The notes under the pieces: generated by a model
The model's database searches: none
What the model saw: only the letters and a program-made list of their open reading frames with translations
Told to the model about the DNA's origin: nothing
Assembly: GCF_037325665.1 (NCBI RefSeq)
Contig: NC_090261.1
Span: 35,138,552-35,202,551 of the forward strand
DNA: 64,000 nt
From: Littorina saxatilis
Lineage: Eukaryota; Mollusca; Gastropoda; Littorinimorpha; Littorinidae
Reading direction: 5' to 3'
Shown: positions 41,408 to 55,947 of the stretch, piece after piece
Numbering within the stretch: the stretch's first letter is position 1
Layout: the number at the start of each line of letters is the position of its first letter
Made by a program: the position numbers and the translations under genes

Positions 41408-42897
41408 ATTATGTCTCACAGCTTCAACAGAGGAGAGAACAAACACGTTTTGCGTACTCACGCTTGATAAACCTAAACACAGGAGCAGCCATTGTGGAGA
41501 GATCTACTTTTTGACGAAAGTGAACGAACAACTATGAATGACGTCTCGGTATATGTGAATGACGTCACAGTCATCGTCACAGTCTGTATCTTTTGAAGCA
41601 TTCCATTCTTCATGACGTCTTTCTGTGTCTGCATCCGCGAAATGTTTGTTCTTTCCGGGGTCTTTGTCATCTATGTTCAGAACTCTGTCCTTCTAGTTTC
41701 AGACTAACAGGCCTCCTGAGCGAGCCACTTTCCAAGGGAAGCTAAACTCGCGTATGGAAACAGTACTGTAGTCTGGGATGCCGTTTTCAGTATTCTCAGC
41801 GTTGAAGAATTTGTAAAGAGAAGACACGACAACAGCAGGAGAAATAAAAGTCGTGTGTGCATTTTGGGGCTTTTGGAGGGACGATTTCGAGTTTGAATCC
41901 GTTCTTGCACATGCTCCAAAGCGTGTAACATACAATCTTGCACACGTTTGCTTTAGTAGTGGCAAAGAAGGAAAGCGTGTGACATTGCAATTTTGCATTC
42001 TAAAAATGTCTATTTTCAAAACTATTGTTAATCAACTTAATGTTATTAGAAAGTTTGATTCTTGATTGAACAATAACCCCCCTCCTGTTTCTTAGCCGCA
42101 AGATTAGGTGAGTGGAGGGAGGAAGTAGCATTTCATGGGGACCTCTCAGTCTCACCTAATCTATTCTATCCAAGAAAAATGGCAACTGCCAGTGCCAATG
42201 CCATTACCATTATTAGGCCATGGGTTGGTGAGCCGGTGACAGAGCCCTCAGGCTCGGTGACCGGCACTCTCCACAAGCTACCTTTACTTTTTCAAAGTCC
42301 GATGGGTCGTTCATTAAAGATTTTCTTAAGTTCAATTCAAAGAACTGTGGTCTTTGCTCTTTTGGAGAAAGATTACTGCTGATCAGTTTTAGACTCAGAA
42401 AGACTTGTATTTCGGCAACAGCGCGATCACTGATGAGCGACTGACCGAAGCCTTGCGAGAAATGCGGTTCGGAGGTGTCACTGTCAGAGATTCTGTCGAA
42501 GCATAGACATTGGTTGAAGTAACTCGATGCGAAGCTGATTTTTGTACTGCATTTTGTTAACTAATCAGGCAAGAGGATCTTCCGCCTTTTTGCGCAAATC
42601 TGCCCTTTTGATGAGCCCCAGGGTCATTTTTCAGATCAATGTAAATCTGTTGAGGTATTTGGGGGTGTATGTAGAAGAAAAAACCTTGCAGTTGCAAGAC
42701 ACGGGAGAGCATAGACATACATGTTTGTGTGTTGAGCGGCACGTGTATGACAATGCAGCCCTCTTTGTGTTGCTGTGGTCGGGCCGGTGTAACTATATCA
42801 GGTTTCACTTGAAACCAGCTTTCTCATTCGACAAATAGCCGAGACTGAAATGTTATTTCCTGTTCAAAGTAAAGAGAAAGAGATACACTTTTTTGAA

Positions 42898-42926
42898 GGG
42901 GGGGGGGGGGGGGGGGGGGGGGGGGT
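42898..42926. repeat. poly-G run
   Basis: About 29 G, upstream of CENPF exon A1. Confidence 0.95.
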
Positions 42927-43103
42927 AGCATGTCAGTTTCTTGCAAGAGAAGGAAATTGGTGTTGAAATTCAATAGATCAGTTTCTCCCATACTCTCAAT
43001 TTATTTAAAACTATTGTTGCACAGTATGTGAAGACAAAAGTGTGTTTGCGTATGTGAATATTTTCAGATCCAGTGAATTGTGTTTACAAAGTCCAACTCC
43101 AAG

Positions 43104-43241
43104 ATGAGTTGGGCAGCAGACGAGTGGAAGGATGGCTTACCACCACAGGCCCTACAGAAGATTTCACAACTGGAAACACAGCTTACCAAGTTTAAGAAAG
43201 ACAGAGAGCAGAAACAATGCCAGTTGGAAAGTTTGGAAGTT
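43104..43241 (+). CDS. CENPF: CENPF exon A1 (first CENP-F_N copy)
   Basis: ATG at 43104; 46 codons ending QCQLESLEV; donor GTGAGT. The exon itself probably starts at 43068 after TATTTTCAG. Confidence 0.92.
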
Positions 43242-46200
43242 GTGAGTAGAAATAGAACTGTGAACATTTTAAATTTAATGTCCGTTTTATTCATATGAAT
43301 TTTTTTATAGCGATTTTTTTCCCTCTTGAGTTATTCAATTAAGTGTGAAAAGGCGCACACAAAAAGCACCCAGATTGGGTGAAAAATGAATCAGTCACCA
43401 CAAGAACAAATATAGAATTCACTACTTCAATTCTTGTAGTTTTTGTTTTTCATAAAATTAGGATAATGAGTAGTCATTTTGTTTGTGCTTTGCCTTTTTT
43501 TTCTCAGTGAATAAAGTTGATTGTTTTCTCTTGCAATCAGGCATTACAAAACCAAAAGAAGAAAACAGAAGAGGAGAAAGTATCAAGTGTGCAGCTGTTG
43601 CGAGACAACAAGCACCTGTCTGAAGCATGTGAGGACCTGCAGAAGAAGACGTCAAAGCTGCAACATGATGTTACCGCCAAGGACGGGCAGATTTCTCACC
43701 TGGAGGCCAAGATGGCTCGAAACAAGCAACTTGTGGACGGAGAGAGCGGAAAGGTACTTGACAATACAGGGATGTTGCTATACATTTTTGTGAAACGGAC
43801 AATTGTCCTGACCTCACCAACATAAATAGGACATTTGACTGGCTTCATGAATTACATAGGACATTTCACATGACCAACATTGTGGTCATACACATCGTCC
43901 GCTAGCAACTGTTTCTGTTTGTTTATCAGTTACTGATGCACTGGATCAGTTCTTGTTGCAAATGTGTCTGCAGTGGTTGTGTGAGTTTTACACATGTTGC
44001 CAAATGCGAGGGTTACCTAGTGTTGTGCTCTAACTAAGTACGTAATTAGTACATGTATTACTACTAAATTATATATTGTGTTATTTTGTGTGTTGAAATG
44101 TGTTACTGTCTTTTTTGCTATTGATTCATTGTACGTGGCACATCCTCCATTGAGACAATTTCTATTTCCTTGCAAACGATCCTGCTGCTTCCAATCTTGA
44201 GTGATGGTACGGTACACTATCACTAACACTGTGACAAAGCTGTGTGGGCGAGTAAAAAAATCTCCTTTGCTTGAAAAAAACGGTTTGTTGGCCTTTGAAG
44301 AGTCTGGTCAAAATGCAAAACAACTTTCAGTTTTCCAGCAATTTATAAACAGTGCACATGCAAAACCTTGTGTTGTCTGCAAAAATTCTGAGTGAACGCG
44401 TACCACCAAAAAAGTGATGACGCCCAAATAACATTGTCTGTAGAGTGATGATTGTCTGCAGGCTCATTCCCAGCAGAACCAGATGCGGAGCCAACTGGAA
44501 CACTTGGAGCAGGAGACCAAGCGATTGATGCAGGAAAACAAAGATCTCTCGGACAAGCTGGCATCCAAGGGCAGCAGCACCAGTGATATCTGTCTCAAGA
44601 AGCAAGATTCCAATGCTAATACCAGCAGTCTGGCTTCTCAGAGTCAGAGCATACAGGTCTGTGAGAAGCGTTGTAAATGTATGCATGAGATTGTCTGATT
44701 TTTCCAACCTCTCTGGTTTACTTTGTTAAAGGCATATGTACGCGCTCCCGTGTTTACAAAGTGTAGTTTGCCCATAATCGATGTCAAACGCACCATAAGA
44801 CCATGTAATGACGATATGTCGCCATGCGCGGACCATATACATGCATTACAGCTTGTTCTAGCCTCTAAAAAAGTGAGGATGTCAACAAAGACGCGGAGTT
44901 ATTTCCCTTGCGTCAACGTTCCCTCTGTTGGCAAATCTATAAATAGGACGATCTAGATCAAAATAAAAATTCAAATATCTCAACATTTAAGGGGTCCTAG
45001 ACCACAATATTTTGCAGGGAACTTAATTTAGCATGTCTCCAGCTGTTGGTAAAGCAATTAGCGTGAATAGTCATCGAGTACATATGGCTTTAAAGGCATA
45101 CTAACGCACTCCCGTGTTTACAAAGTGTAGTTTGCCCACAATCGATGTCAAACTCACCATAAGACCATATAATGACGATACGTCACCATGCGCGGACCAT
45201 AATACATGCATTACAGCTTGTTCTAGCCTCTGAAAAAGTGAGGATGTCAACAAAGCCGCGGTGTTCTCTCCCTTGCATCAACGTTACATGTGTTGCCAAA
45301 TCTATAAATAGGACGATCCAGATCAAAATGAAAATTCAAATATCTCAACATTTAAGGGGTCCTAGACCACAATATTTTGCAGGGAACTTAATTTAGTCTG
45401 TCTCCAGCTGTTGGTAAAGCAATTAGCGTGTATAGTCATCGAGTACATATGGCTTTAATGAATGACTGTTTTTTTACACAAATTTTAACTTTTTCAGTTT
45501 TCTTCCATCTAATTTTTTTCTGTGTCAATTTTAAAACAGAATGCATGCAATTTTTGTTATTGTGTTCAAACTTTCTGATTCAGTGTCTTGTTTTCATTTA
45601 CTTACAAAAAACGTAACTTCCACTTCGACCGTGATAAAAAGAGGGCATAGTCCCGAATGACAGCATATACTGAAACAGTGAAAGAAGAGTGATGGTCTGA
45701 GATTCACCCAGTGTGGTGGTTAATCTCCAATTGGGCCAAATTGGGTTTTTGCCAGAAAAAAACCTTCAAATGGAGTTTAAAGGTGAAACGGGTGTTTTTA
45801 TGAATGATGAGCTTTTGGCGCTTCTTGAACGCTTTCCTTTCCTATCAAGCTTTTGAAATTTCTCTCAAACTGTTGATACTTGTTCCTCATTCTATGATGG
45901 CTAAAATCTTTCAGGTGCCAAAGATGAACGACAGACAGATGAACGACAGACAGACATGGTCAGGGATGGACTGGAAGGAACAACTGCCGCCCAAAGCTTT
46001 GCAGCACCTGGGTCAACTGGAGCAGCAGCTCGACAAGATGCGAAGAGAGCGCGACCAGAAACAGTGCCAGTTGGACAGCTTGGATCAGGTGAGGACAGAC
46101 AGCGCAGTGAAAAATAGATCATCAGGCAGGGGTGTACCTTAACTTTTTTTGCTACCTGGCCGGTAAGTCAAAATTTGAACCGGCCCCCAAAATCCCAACC

Positions 46201-49200
46201 GGACCCCAACCAGCCAGATTTCTTACAACCACCTCATCGGTTCGTCGCGGGCTAAGCACATACACAAAAGACGTACATTCATACTTATAATGCATACATG
46301 TGGATTTGCACTACATGTACTAATAACTACCACAAACACACACAAGACTTGATGACTAAAATGCTATATTTTAATATAATGATAATTAACCTTGTTTTAA
46401 TAAAGAATTGAAAATAAAAGCCGCCACAAAGAAACAAGAAATCAAAACAACATTCACACCCTGTCACACAATCACACACTAAACCTCACTGAAAGTTACC
46501 CCCTTTATGTACCCCCTACCACACAATTTATAAAGTAATTTACTATGGAACTTCACTTACCACATAAACACACATAAACTTTAAAAAAAAAATAAAAAAA
46601 AGTAAATCAGCAAAATGGTTTTTTTTTAAATTATGTATAAAAAATTATGTGTGAAAAAATGTATAAAAAGCTGACTCCAAAAGTTGTTCTAAGTTGCTTT
46701 CTTGTTTTTTTTCTTTTTCTTTATGTGTGTGTTCTTAACCCTTTCGCTGCCAATCAAAACTTGCGTATGTGCATTCCTGACTGCCAGGGAATATTGGAGT
46801 TCGGGGTGTAATAATTCGCAAAAAATTCTACCTCCAAACTGGCAGTAGGTAGGTAAGTAAAACCTATGTTATTTTTAAAGGAAATTGAACCAAGAATCTG
46901 TTTTTTGTGTCTAATAATGGAAATGATAATTAGTTTGGCTTATAATGATGTTTAAATATGAACTTTTGACAAATCAGTCCGGCGCATCTTCCAGTGCCTG
47001 TGGATCAAACACAGGTGGCTGTTTTGCTTGCTCCAAGACAGGATTATACAGGCATGGGAATTGTCCGCCGATTTTTTTGTTCCGCTGAAAAAGTAAAAGT
47101 GTCCGCCGAAAAAATAAAGGGGGGAGGCACACAAAAAAAGCACTGGTTACTTTTGCTTTTGCGCAAAAGTCCGCGAAAACTTTCCTTACTTTGTTCACGC
47201 ACTGCTTACGCCCGCCTCAGTTACTTGAACTTTTATGTTTGAAAGTAAACCAGATTGCACAGATTGTGTTACAAGTTACATTTTCCTGTTTGTCTCAACA
47301 GATCAATTTTTTAACAAATTTAAACCATCAGGCATGGTACTCTTCCGCCGATCGGCGGAAATCCGCCGAAAACGAAAATCCGAAAAAAATTTAAAAAAAA
47401 TAAAAATAAAAAAAAATAAAAAATAAATAAAAATTTAAAAAAAAATTAAAAAAAAATCTGCTGATTGACTTGAGATTATTATTTTTTCTTACTCAAGCCT
47501 TGTTATCTTTCACTTATATCCCTCTCAGCTTCAAGGAGAGGGCACTAAACACATTTGAATTAGTAAAAAGTCGTCAGCTTCAGGGGGCGTTGCCCCCTGA
47601 CCCCCACAAGGGGCGCTGCCCCTTGACCCCGCCAAGGGGCCTGAGTGGCCCCCTAGACCCCCGGCTTTTTTTCAGCTAAAATTGCCATTCCTTCAGTACC
47701 ATGCCTGACCATATAATACATGTATATATTTTTTTTCTTCAAAAAAGCAAAACATGGTACTATAATGGCAAACTTGGAGCTCAGATGACACCAGATTGCA
47801 CCATCTGGGTTCTTTGGAGAAAATTTTTCCGGGGGGGCATGCCCCCGGACCCCCCTAGTAAGGCTAGGAGCTTCGCGCCGTCGACTTGACGCTTCGCGTC
47901 TTCAGTTATAAATTTTCAACCTTTTTTTACAATTTTCAATTCCCATGCCTGATTATAATCACTGTCATCTACCTGTTTCCAACGATTCGTCCGAAAGAAG
48001 ATCTCCCCCTTCCCCTGTCAGTATCCATAATCATTTGTACCGCCTGTAGCGTCAGTCCGGCTTTGTTTTTTCCTACTAGGGCCCGGTCGACTGTCACCGT
48101 TAGCCATTTTGACGAGTCGAGATTTCTCTCCCCTACCCTGTCGCCAAGGCCGAAAATAGCCTTCAGGCGCAAAACCGCGTCACCATTTATGTTTATTCAT
48201 GAGAATGAGGTATCCTTCCAAGCCATTGGCTGCTATTTGTGTGTCAGCGGTGACGTAGCATTTCTGGAAAATTCCTGAACGGAGAAGACAGGTAAACCCG
48301 TCCTAAGGCGCTGCGGCTGCACAAACGCATGACGGGTATACCCGTCATAAGGCAGTCAAGGGGTTAATGTTACTGTTAGATTCAGCAGAAGTATGAATGT
48401 TGTATACCAGCCAAATTTACCACAGCTTTAGTCATAAATAATCAAAAGCATTCATTATATTTCATTTCTATTTCCTAATGAAAACAAAAAGATGTTCAGA
48501 TTTCCTGATCCTAGAATTGTTTACAGGTGATCTGTATGCTTTTGATTCAGCAGAGTTGCATCCCTGCAAAGCTGGTGTGAACATATTTTAGAAAACGGTC
48601 TCAGTGAGTATCCCTGCGGTCAGTGACCTATACATTTCACAGAAACTGGATCAGTGGTACATAGATCCACATCAAAGGAAAAATACAGAGGGGAAATATG
48701 TTTGCTCTGGGTGGGCGGTCAGATCAAAGGCAGATGCATTGTAATAGCTGGTTGGCCTTGAGACCTGGGTCAATGACCAGTACTTGCAATCTGAACACAG
48801 CTGCCTGTCCCAGTGTAGAGACATTGACCTGGGGTCAATGACGAGTTTTACCTGGGGTCAATGACCGAGTTTTACCTGAGAGGAAACTGTTTCTTTGACA
48901 ACATGTGAAAGTCTCTCAAGGACTGGCCAGGGAAGACTTAGATAAGAGAGGGGTTGAAGTGAAGTGAATAGCAGAGAGGGGGAGGTGACAAATTCTTCTT
49001 GGTTAAATGGCTTGTTTTTTTCTTTGTTTAGTGGGCTCTTTGGAGTGCAGTGAGTGCCACTGTCATCCTCCTCATGGTTTGTTTTGACTGAACTTTTCAC
49101 CAGGGGTGAGGGGGGGGGGTGTTTATCTCTGTCCTAACGGTAGTGAACGGCATTAGCGTATCCAGTTTGGGGGGTTGAGGTCAGTTGTGGAGCATCCGCT

Positions 49201-51162
49201 CTCCAAAAACTGTCTTTTAATTCTCGTGGAGACTGGGAGGGGGCTACTCTCTGTAGTCTTTCCTCTTTTTCGTTATTTATTTCGTTTTCTGCTCTTTGCA
49301 TAGCCTCGGCATACGGAATATATGAGGCTGCACGAATTCTGTTCGCTCTGAGCCTTACCTTATACTCCGCACAACCGAGGTATGCCGAGTGGCCGATCAA
49401 ATTTACAGTAAAGTGATGAAAAAGATCGAAACCGACCTAGAACAAAAACAGCGAGACATTAAACTTTCGCAGGAAAGGAAACTGACAGCAGAAGTCATAA
49501 AAAAAGTCGATAGTCACAGAGACTCTGTGTTCGTAACAATCCAAAAACCAGAAGAAAAAGACGAGAAGCTACCTAGAACTCTGCCTCACCTCTATGGTGA
49601 CTGCTAGACAGAAGCAGAGCCCCGAGGCTCTCATCAACTTATTAACGGATACCTACTGTTTTGTGACCACAAAAAAAGTGTCCGTCCCAAAACCAGACAC
49701 CTGTCTCATGGCCCTCACAGACCTGTTTACCCTTACGATTTTGGCGTAATTTATTACGATTTTCTGCAAAAAATACGCCATTCCGCTATCCGTGTCAAGA
49801 CTACGATTTTCATAAATAAAAAAAAATGTTAAAAATTTTTTTTATCAATTCACATGTTTGGCATTGGTTTTTTTTCAATGGCAAAATGGGGTGAAAAAGC
49901 ACAGGACTGACCAGAGATCATGTCTGTCTGATGAGACGCTGGAGAGCCTTTTAATATTCTAGTGGTGAAGTCTCGCCCTCACTCATTCGGCAAGCGCAAG
50001 TACAGTAGAGAAGCGCTTGACACACTGAAAAAGGCCTACTACGAGCAAAAGAAAAAGAATCAGTGATGCATGTGCTTTTGATGTGATCTTCTTTGAAATT
50101 ATGATGACTACAAAAACTGACTGATGTGTTTTGTTTGTGAATGATGGATATATGTGCATGATTGCGTTTCGCACACACAGTTGTCATGTGCGTTGTAATT
50201 GGCGACGAATGCTGGATGATTACCATTTTTGTGCCAGGATTACTATTTTTCGGGCTGAGCATTACTCCAAAACACTTATGGGGGTAAACAGGTCTGCCCT
50301 CAGCGTTCTCGCGGGGAGCAGAGACCTGTCATCTGAGGAAATCCTAACAATTACAAAATCACTGTAAGTCCCTTATAATCTTCTTTGACTCCCTAAATTG
50401 GGGGCAAAATAAGATAAGGCCAGCATAAATACATGATCGTCATGTGTCAACGGTTTTAACTTAATGCTCATCCTATTGTTGTTGGCACTCGGGTAACAGG
50501 GAGGGAAGGGCAGTGCCCCACCTAGTGATCAAGTGCCACAACCCAGACTTTTCCCTTAATATATATTGGTTTTAAACTCCTGCTTCCGGATTATACAATA
50601 CACATTGAAACATGATTACATAAACGAGAGGATAGCTGTTTTCTCTCAATTTTACTACCCTATATAAGATCAGTATTACGTGTTTGCGCATGTTCTTTAT
50701 ATTTTTTCTTACAATGATGTCACTTTTATTAGTTTTAAACCAACAGGTGGTCCTGAGTTTTATCATTTTTTTAACGAAACTATAATTGAATTAAAGTCCA
50801 TGTTCTTAACCCCTTCACTGCCCACCCCGTATGTAATACGTGGTCATTTTCTGTTTATCGTACGCCCATAACCGTATCTCATACGTGGGATTTGTGTGAA
50901 CAACATTTCAGGACATTTCTGAAAACTAAATGGGAGGTAACCACTGTCCAAGTACTTGTAGGGGTTCTAAACACAGTTCTTTCCCATAGACCGTTCGGAT
51001 AAGTTACTACCACTGTGGCAGTGAAGGGGTTAATGGTCCTTCCCCTAGGAAGTCGACGTATATAAAGGAAATATTATAAATACTCCTCTTACAAGGACCT
51101 TAACATATATCTCCTATGGGGTGGGGGGGGGGGGCAGGCAGGCAATAACTTATTGCCTGACC

Positions 51163-51193
<31 letters not shown>

Positions 51194-53430
51194 TCCTGTA
51201 CTCATGGAGAGTGGGTCCGGGGTCCCATCACGGTTGGGCTTGCTTGATCTTGCCCTTTTCTTTTCCTCCCTTTTTCTTTATTTCTAAAAAAAAAAATTTA
51301 ATATCATATTACCCCAGTCCTGTCCTTAAGAGGCAAACAATCTATGCCTGTAGGACATTAATATATCTTGTTAAGTTAAGAGAGGGGGGTGGAGGGGGGA
51401 GGGGTGGGTAGCCATTTTGACTGCTGATGCAATCGCTAGTGGCACTGGAGGGGTGATGACACGGTCAAGTGAGGCAGGGGGGTAGCTGTCTAGCCAATGT
51501 GTCTGGGCTTGATTGGTGGTAGTCCTGAGTCCTTCTCAAAGTGGGGGGGGGGGGGGGGGTGAGTGTGCAGTAAAGAAGTGACAGATTTTGAGATCGCCGC
51601 GAGAGATCTTTGCTCACCGGCCGTTCCGATTGGCTGCGTTGCTTATCGACTTTGTGCTTCAGCTACATTTGAACCCGCCCAGCGGGCGATTTCAGAGGAA
51701 TTTTGAACTCGCCCGACGCGATTTGAACCTGCCCCGGGTGATCGGGCGACCGCCAAGGTACAGGCCTGCAACAGGCCTAGGAATGATGCGCCTTTCGTCG
51801 TAAATACGACGAATTCCTTTTCTAATTGCGACGAGTTGAATTTCCGCTACGACAAAACCGCTTTTTGCTTAAAAAAAAAAAAAAATTCTCAAACGTTTGC
51901 GATTCCTACTTGGTCCTTTCCTGATCATACCGTTCGCTCAAGCTAACAGGCAATTTCCGGCCTGAACGCGTCGTTGTTACCATTGTGCTGCAATCACAGA
52001 GTCTTTGCCCCTAGGAAAGATATTTGGAAACTGTGGAAGAAATGGCCGAAAAGTTAACAATAGAGAGGTGAGGGAAAAGAAAAAGAATGCTCTTGGAGCC
52101 AAGCCAGGTCCTGCTCAGTCAAAAGCAGCAGGCAAGCGTTTGCTGATGGACAGTGCCACACAGTCAAAGGCTGATGGACAGTGCCACACACTGACACAGT
52201 CAAAGGCTCAGCACCCTGAGCAGTTTGACTGCCACTCTAGCCAAGAAACCTCTGCCAAGAAACAGAAGAGAATTGACAGGTTTTTGACTCACATGCGAAG
52301 CAAAAGTGAGTCTATGTACTCACCCGAGTCGTCCGGACGTCCGTCCGTCCGGAAAACTTTAACGTTGGATATTTCTTGGACACTATTCAGTCTATCAGTA
52401 CCAAATTTGGCAAGATGGTGTATGATGACAAGGCCCCCAAAAACATACATAGCATCTTGACCTTGCTTCAAGGTCAAGGTCGCAGGGGCCATAAATGTTG
52501 TCTAAAAAAACAGCTATTTTTTACATTTTCCCCATTTTCTCTGAAGTTTTTGAGATTCAATACCTCACCTATGTATATGATATATAGGGCAAAGTAAGCC
52601 CCATCTTTTGATACCAGTTTGGTTTACCTTGCTTCAAGGTCAAGGTCACAGGAGCTCTTCAAAGTTGGATTGTATACATATTTTGAAGTGACCTTGACCC
52701 TGAACTATGGAAGATAACTGTTTCAAACTTAAAAATTATGTGGGGCACATGTTATGCTTTCATCATAAGACACATTTGGTCACATATGATCAAGGTCAAG
52801 GTCACTTTGACCCTTATGAAATGTGACCAAAATAAGGTAGTGAACCACTAAAAGTGACCATATCTCATGGTAGAAAGAGCCAATAAGCACCATTGTACTT
52901 CCTATGTCTTGAATTAACAGCTTTGTGTTGCATGACCTTGAATGACCTTGACCTTGGGTCAAGGTCACATGTATTTTGGTAGGAAAAATGTGTAAAGCAG
53001 TTCTTAGTGTATGATGTCATTGCTAGGTTTAGTTATCCCAGCGAAGCTGGAGGTATCCCGTGAACGCTATACTGTAATCGATTTGAGAAATGTGCACACC
53101 GAATAATACATGATAAAGAAGGATTCGTTGTGCCCGGCTACGTGCTACAGTTGGAGATGGAAGTTCACCAAAAATGAGGACCATACTAACAAAAATACGG
53201 TGGGTAAAATAGGCGCCCCCATTTTTTCAGCAAACGCCACCCCAGGCCGCTTTGGACGGGTAGAAATTCCGTAGTTTCCAAGTCTAATGGATAAAGCTCG
53301 CGTAAGAAGAATACGTCACGGTCGAAAGTCTTTGACGTCAATTAATGCATCATGACGTCATGCCTCTCTGTAGTCTTTCTCTCTCGCGCAGTGTGTGTGT
53401 TTGTGTTCATTTTGTGCACATGTGTTAGTG

Positions 53431-53482
<52 letters not shown>

Positions 53483-53483
53483 T

Positions 53484-53524
<41 letters not shown>

Positions 53525-53567
53525 CGCGTGCATGAGTCTGTACTCGTATGTGTGTGGTGTGTGTGTA

Positions 53568-53625
<58 letters not shown>

Positions 53626-53830
53626 CGCACGCGTGCATGAGTCTGTACTCGTGTGTGTGTAAGTGTGTGTGTGGGCATAAGTGTATGTGTGCGCGTGTAT
53701 GTGTGTTTGTTTGTAAAGGTGTGCATGTCCGTCTGTCCTTATGTGCGTATGGGTGTGTGTTTTGTGTGTATGAAGTTTTTTGTTAGAGAGTGAGTGAGTG
53801 CGTGTGAGTGAGTGTGTGTGTGTGTGACTT

Positions 53831-53864
<34 letters not shown>

Positions 53865-54832
53865 AGAGAGAGAGAGAGTGTGTGTGTGTGTGTGTGTGTG
53901 AATGTGTGTGTGCATGAGTTTGTGTGTATGTTTGTGTGTGTATGAGTGTGTATATGTGTTTGTTTGTAAAGGTGTGTGTGTCCGACTGTCTATGTGCGTA
54001 TTTGTTAGTTTGTTTGCTCAACGCCCAGCCGACCACGAAGGGCCATATCAGGGCGGTGCTGCTTTGACATATAACGTGCGCCACACACAAGACAGAAGTC
54101 CCAGCACAGGCTTCATGTCTCACCCAGTCACATTATTCTGACACCGGACCAACCAGTCCTAGCACTAACCCCATAATGCCAGACGCCAGGCGGAGCAGCC
54201 ACTAGATTGCCAATTTTAAAGTCTTAGGTATGACCCGGCCGGGGTTCGAACCCACGACCTCCCGATCACGGGGCGGACGCCTTACCACTAGGCCAACCGT
54301 GCCGGTCTATGTGCGTATAAGTGTGCGTTATGTGTGTATGAGATTTGTGTCAGTCAATGTGTGTGTGTTTGTGTGTGTGAGTGTGTGTGTGTGTGTGAAT
54401 CAGAATCAGAATCAGAATCAGAATCAGAATTTATTGTCATTAAAGCACATAGCCTATTGACACATTCAAGATACATAAGTACAGGAAAAAAATAGCAATA
54501 TAACATAACATACATGTAATACAAAACCAAGTGGAACAGGGTGAACAAAGAGGACCTGAAGATGAGCATAGGTTATTGAGGACAGTCGGAAGACGCATTG
54601 CATCTGCGTAGTTGAAAACAATCGTACACATATTTTGCCAATTGCCTTTGGATGTCGCTGTCAGTAAACAGAGAACTGACTCTTATTTCATCACTGCCGG
54701 TGGAAGTATTCGGTAATAACTGTTGCCTGAGATGAGCATACATTGTACATGAATCAAGGAAGTGAAGTTCATCCTCCACCACTCCACAGTTTCTGCATAG
54801 TCTTTCCTCCCTTGGTGTTCCCGTGTATCTGC

Positions 54833-54868
<36 letters not shown>

Positions 54869-54873
54869 ATGTA

Positions 54874-54914
<41 letters not shown>

Positions 54915-55582
54915 TTTGTTTGTTTGTTTGCTTAACGCCCAGCCGACCACGAAGGGCCATATCAGGGCGGTGCTGCTTTGACATATATAACATGCGCCAC
55001 GCACAAGACAGAAGTCGCAGCACAGGCTTCATGTCTCACCCAGTCACATTATTCTGACACCGGACCAACCGGAGTGTGTGTGTGTGAATGTGTGTGTGCA
55101 TGAGTTTGTGTGTATGTTTGTGTGTGTATGAGTGTGTATATGTGTTTGTTTGTAAAGGTGTGTGTGTCCGTCTGTCTATGTGCGTATTTGTTTGTTTGTT
55201 TCCATAATTATCAGGGCGGTGCTGCTTTGAGATATAACGTGCGCCACACAAAAGGCAGAAGTCGCAGCACAGGCTTCATGTCTCTCCCAGTCACATTATT
55301 CTGACACCGGACCAACCAGTCCTAGCATGCACTCACCCCATAATACCAGCCGCCAGGCGGAGCAGCCACTAGATTGCCAATTTTAAAGTCTTAGGTATGA
55401 CCCGGCCTGGGTTCTAACCCACGACCTCCCGATCACGGGGCGGACGCCTTACCACAAGGCCAACCGTGTATGTGCGTATGAGTGTGTGTATTGTGTGTAT
55501 GAGATTTGTGTGAGTCAATGTGTGTGTGTGTGTGCGTGTGTGTGTGTCTGTGGGTGTGTGCATGCGTACATGCGTGCGTATG

Positions 55583-55642
<60 letters not shown>

Positions 55643-55674
55643 TGTGGGTGTGTGTCTGTTCGTATAAGAGATAA

Positions 55675-55706
<32 letters not shown>

Positions 55707-55947
55707 TGTGTGTGTTGGTTTGTGTTTGTGCGTGTGCGTAAGTGTATGTGTGTTTGTTTGTAAAGGTGTGTATGTCCGTCAGTCTATATGTGCGGTTGGG
55801 GGGTGTGTTTTGTGTGTACAGTGAAGTGTGTGTGAGAGAGTGAGTGAGTGCGTGTGAGTGAGTGTGTATGTGTGTACGTGTGTACGTGTGTAACTTGGGT
55901 GTGTGTGTCTGTGTGTGTGTGTGTGTGTGTGTGTTCGTGTGTGTGTG

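Larger units (their letters stand above)
39834..43067. promoter_or_regulatory. divergent upstream region between PTPN14-like and CENPF-like genes
   Basis: The two coding starts face away from each other with 3.3 kb between. The stretch 40300-41300 is comparatively free of repeats and holds an NRF1-type site. Non-coding first exons of both genes probably lie here: acceptor-like AGs stand at 39834 (minus) and 43067 (plus). Exact start sites are not visible. Confidence 0.5.
46735..48367. mobile_element. piggyBac-like element carrying nested insertions
   Basis: TTAA on both ends (46735-46738, 48364-48367); termini CCCTTTCGCTGCC and GGCAGTCAAGGGG. More than half of its length is the nested element at 47049-47951. 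No intact transposase. Confidence 0.7.

Noticed and set aside
42180-42506. Frame MATASANAITIIRPW and a later KDLYFGNSAITDERLTEALR piece
   Set aside because: The second piece is protein-like and may be an old retroelement remnant, but it is too short to place. No link to either host gene was found.
54225-54307. tRNA gene on the minus strand
   Set aside because: It is the head of a SINE with copies nearby; no complete cloverleaf.
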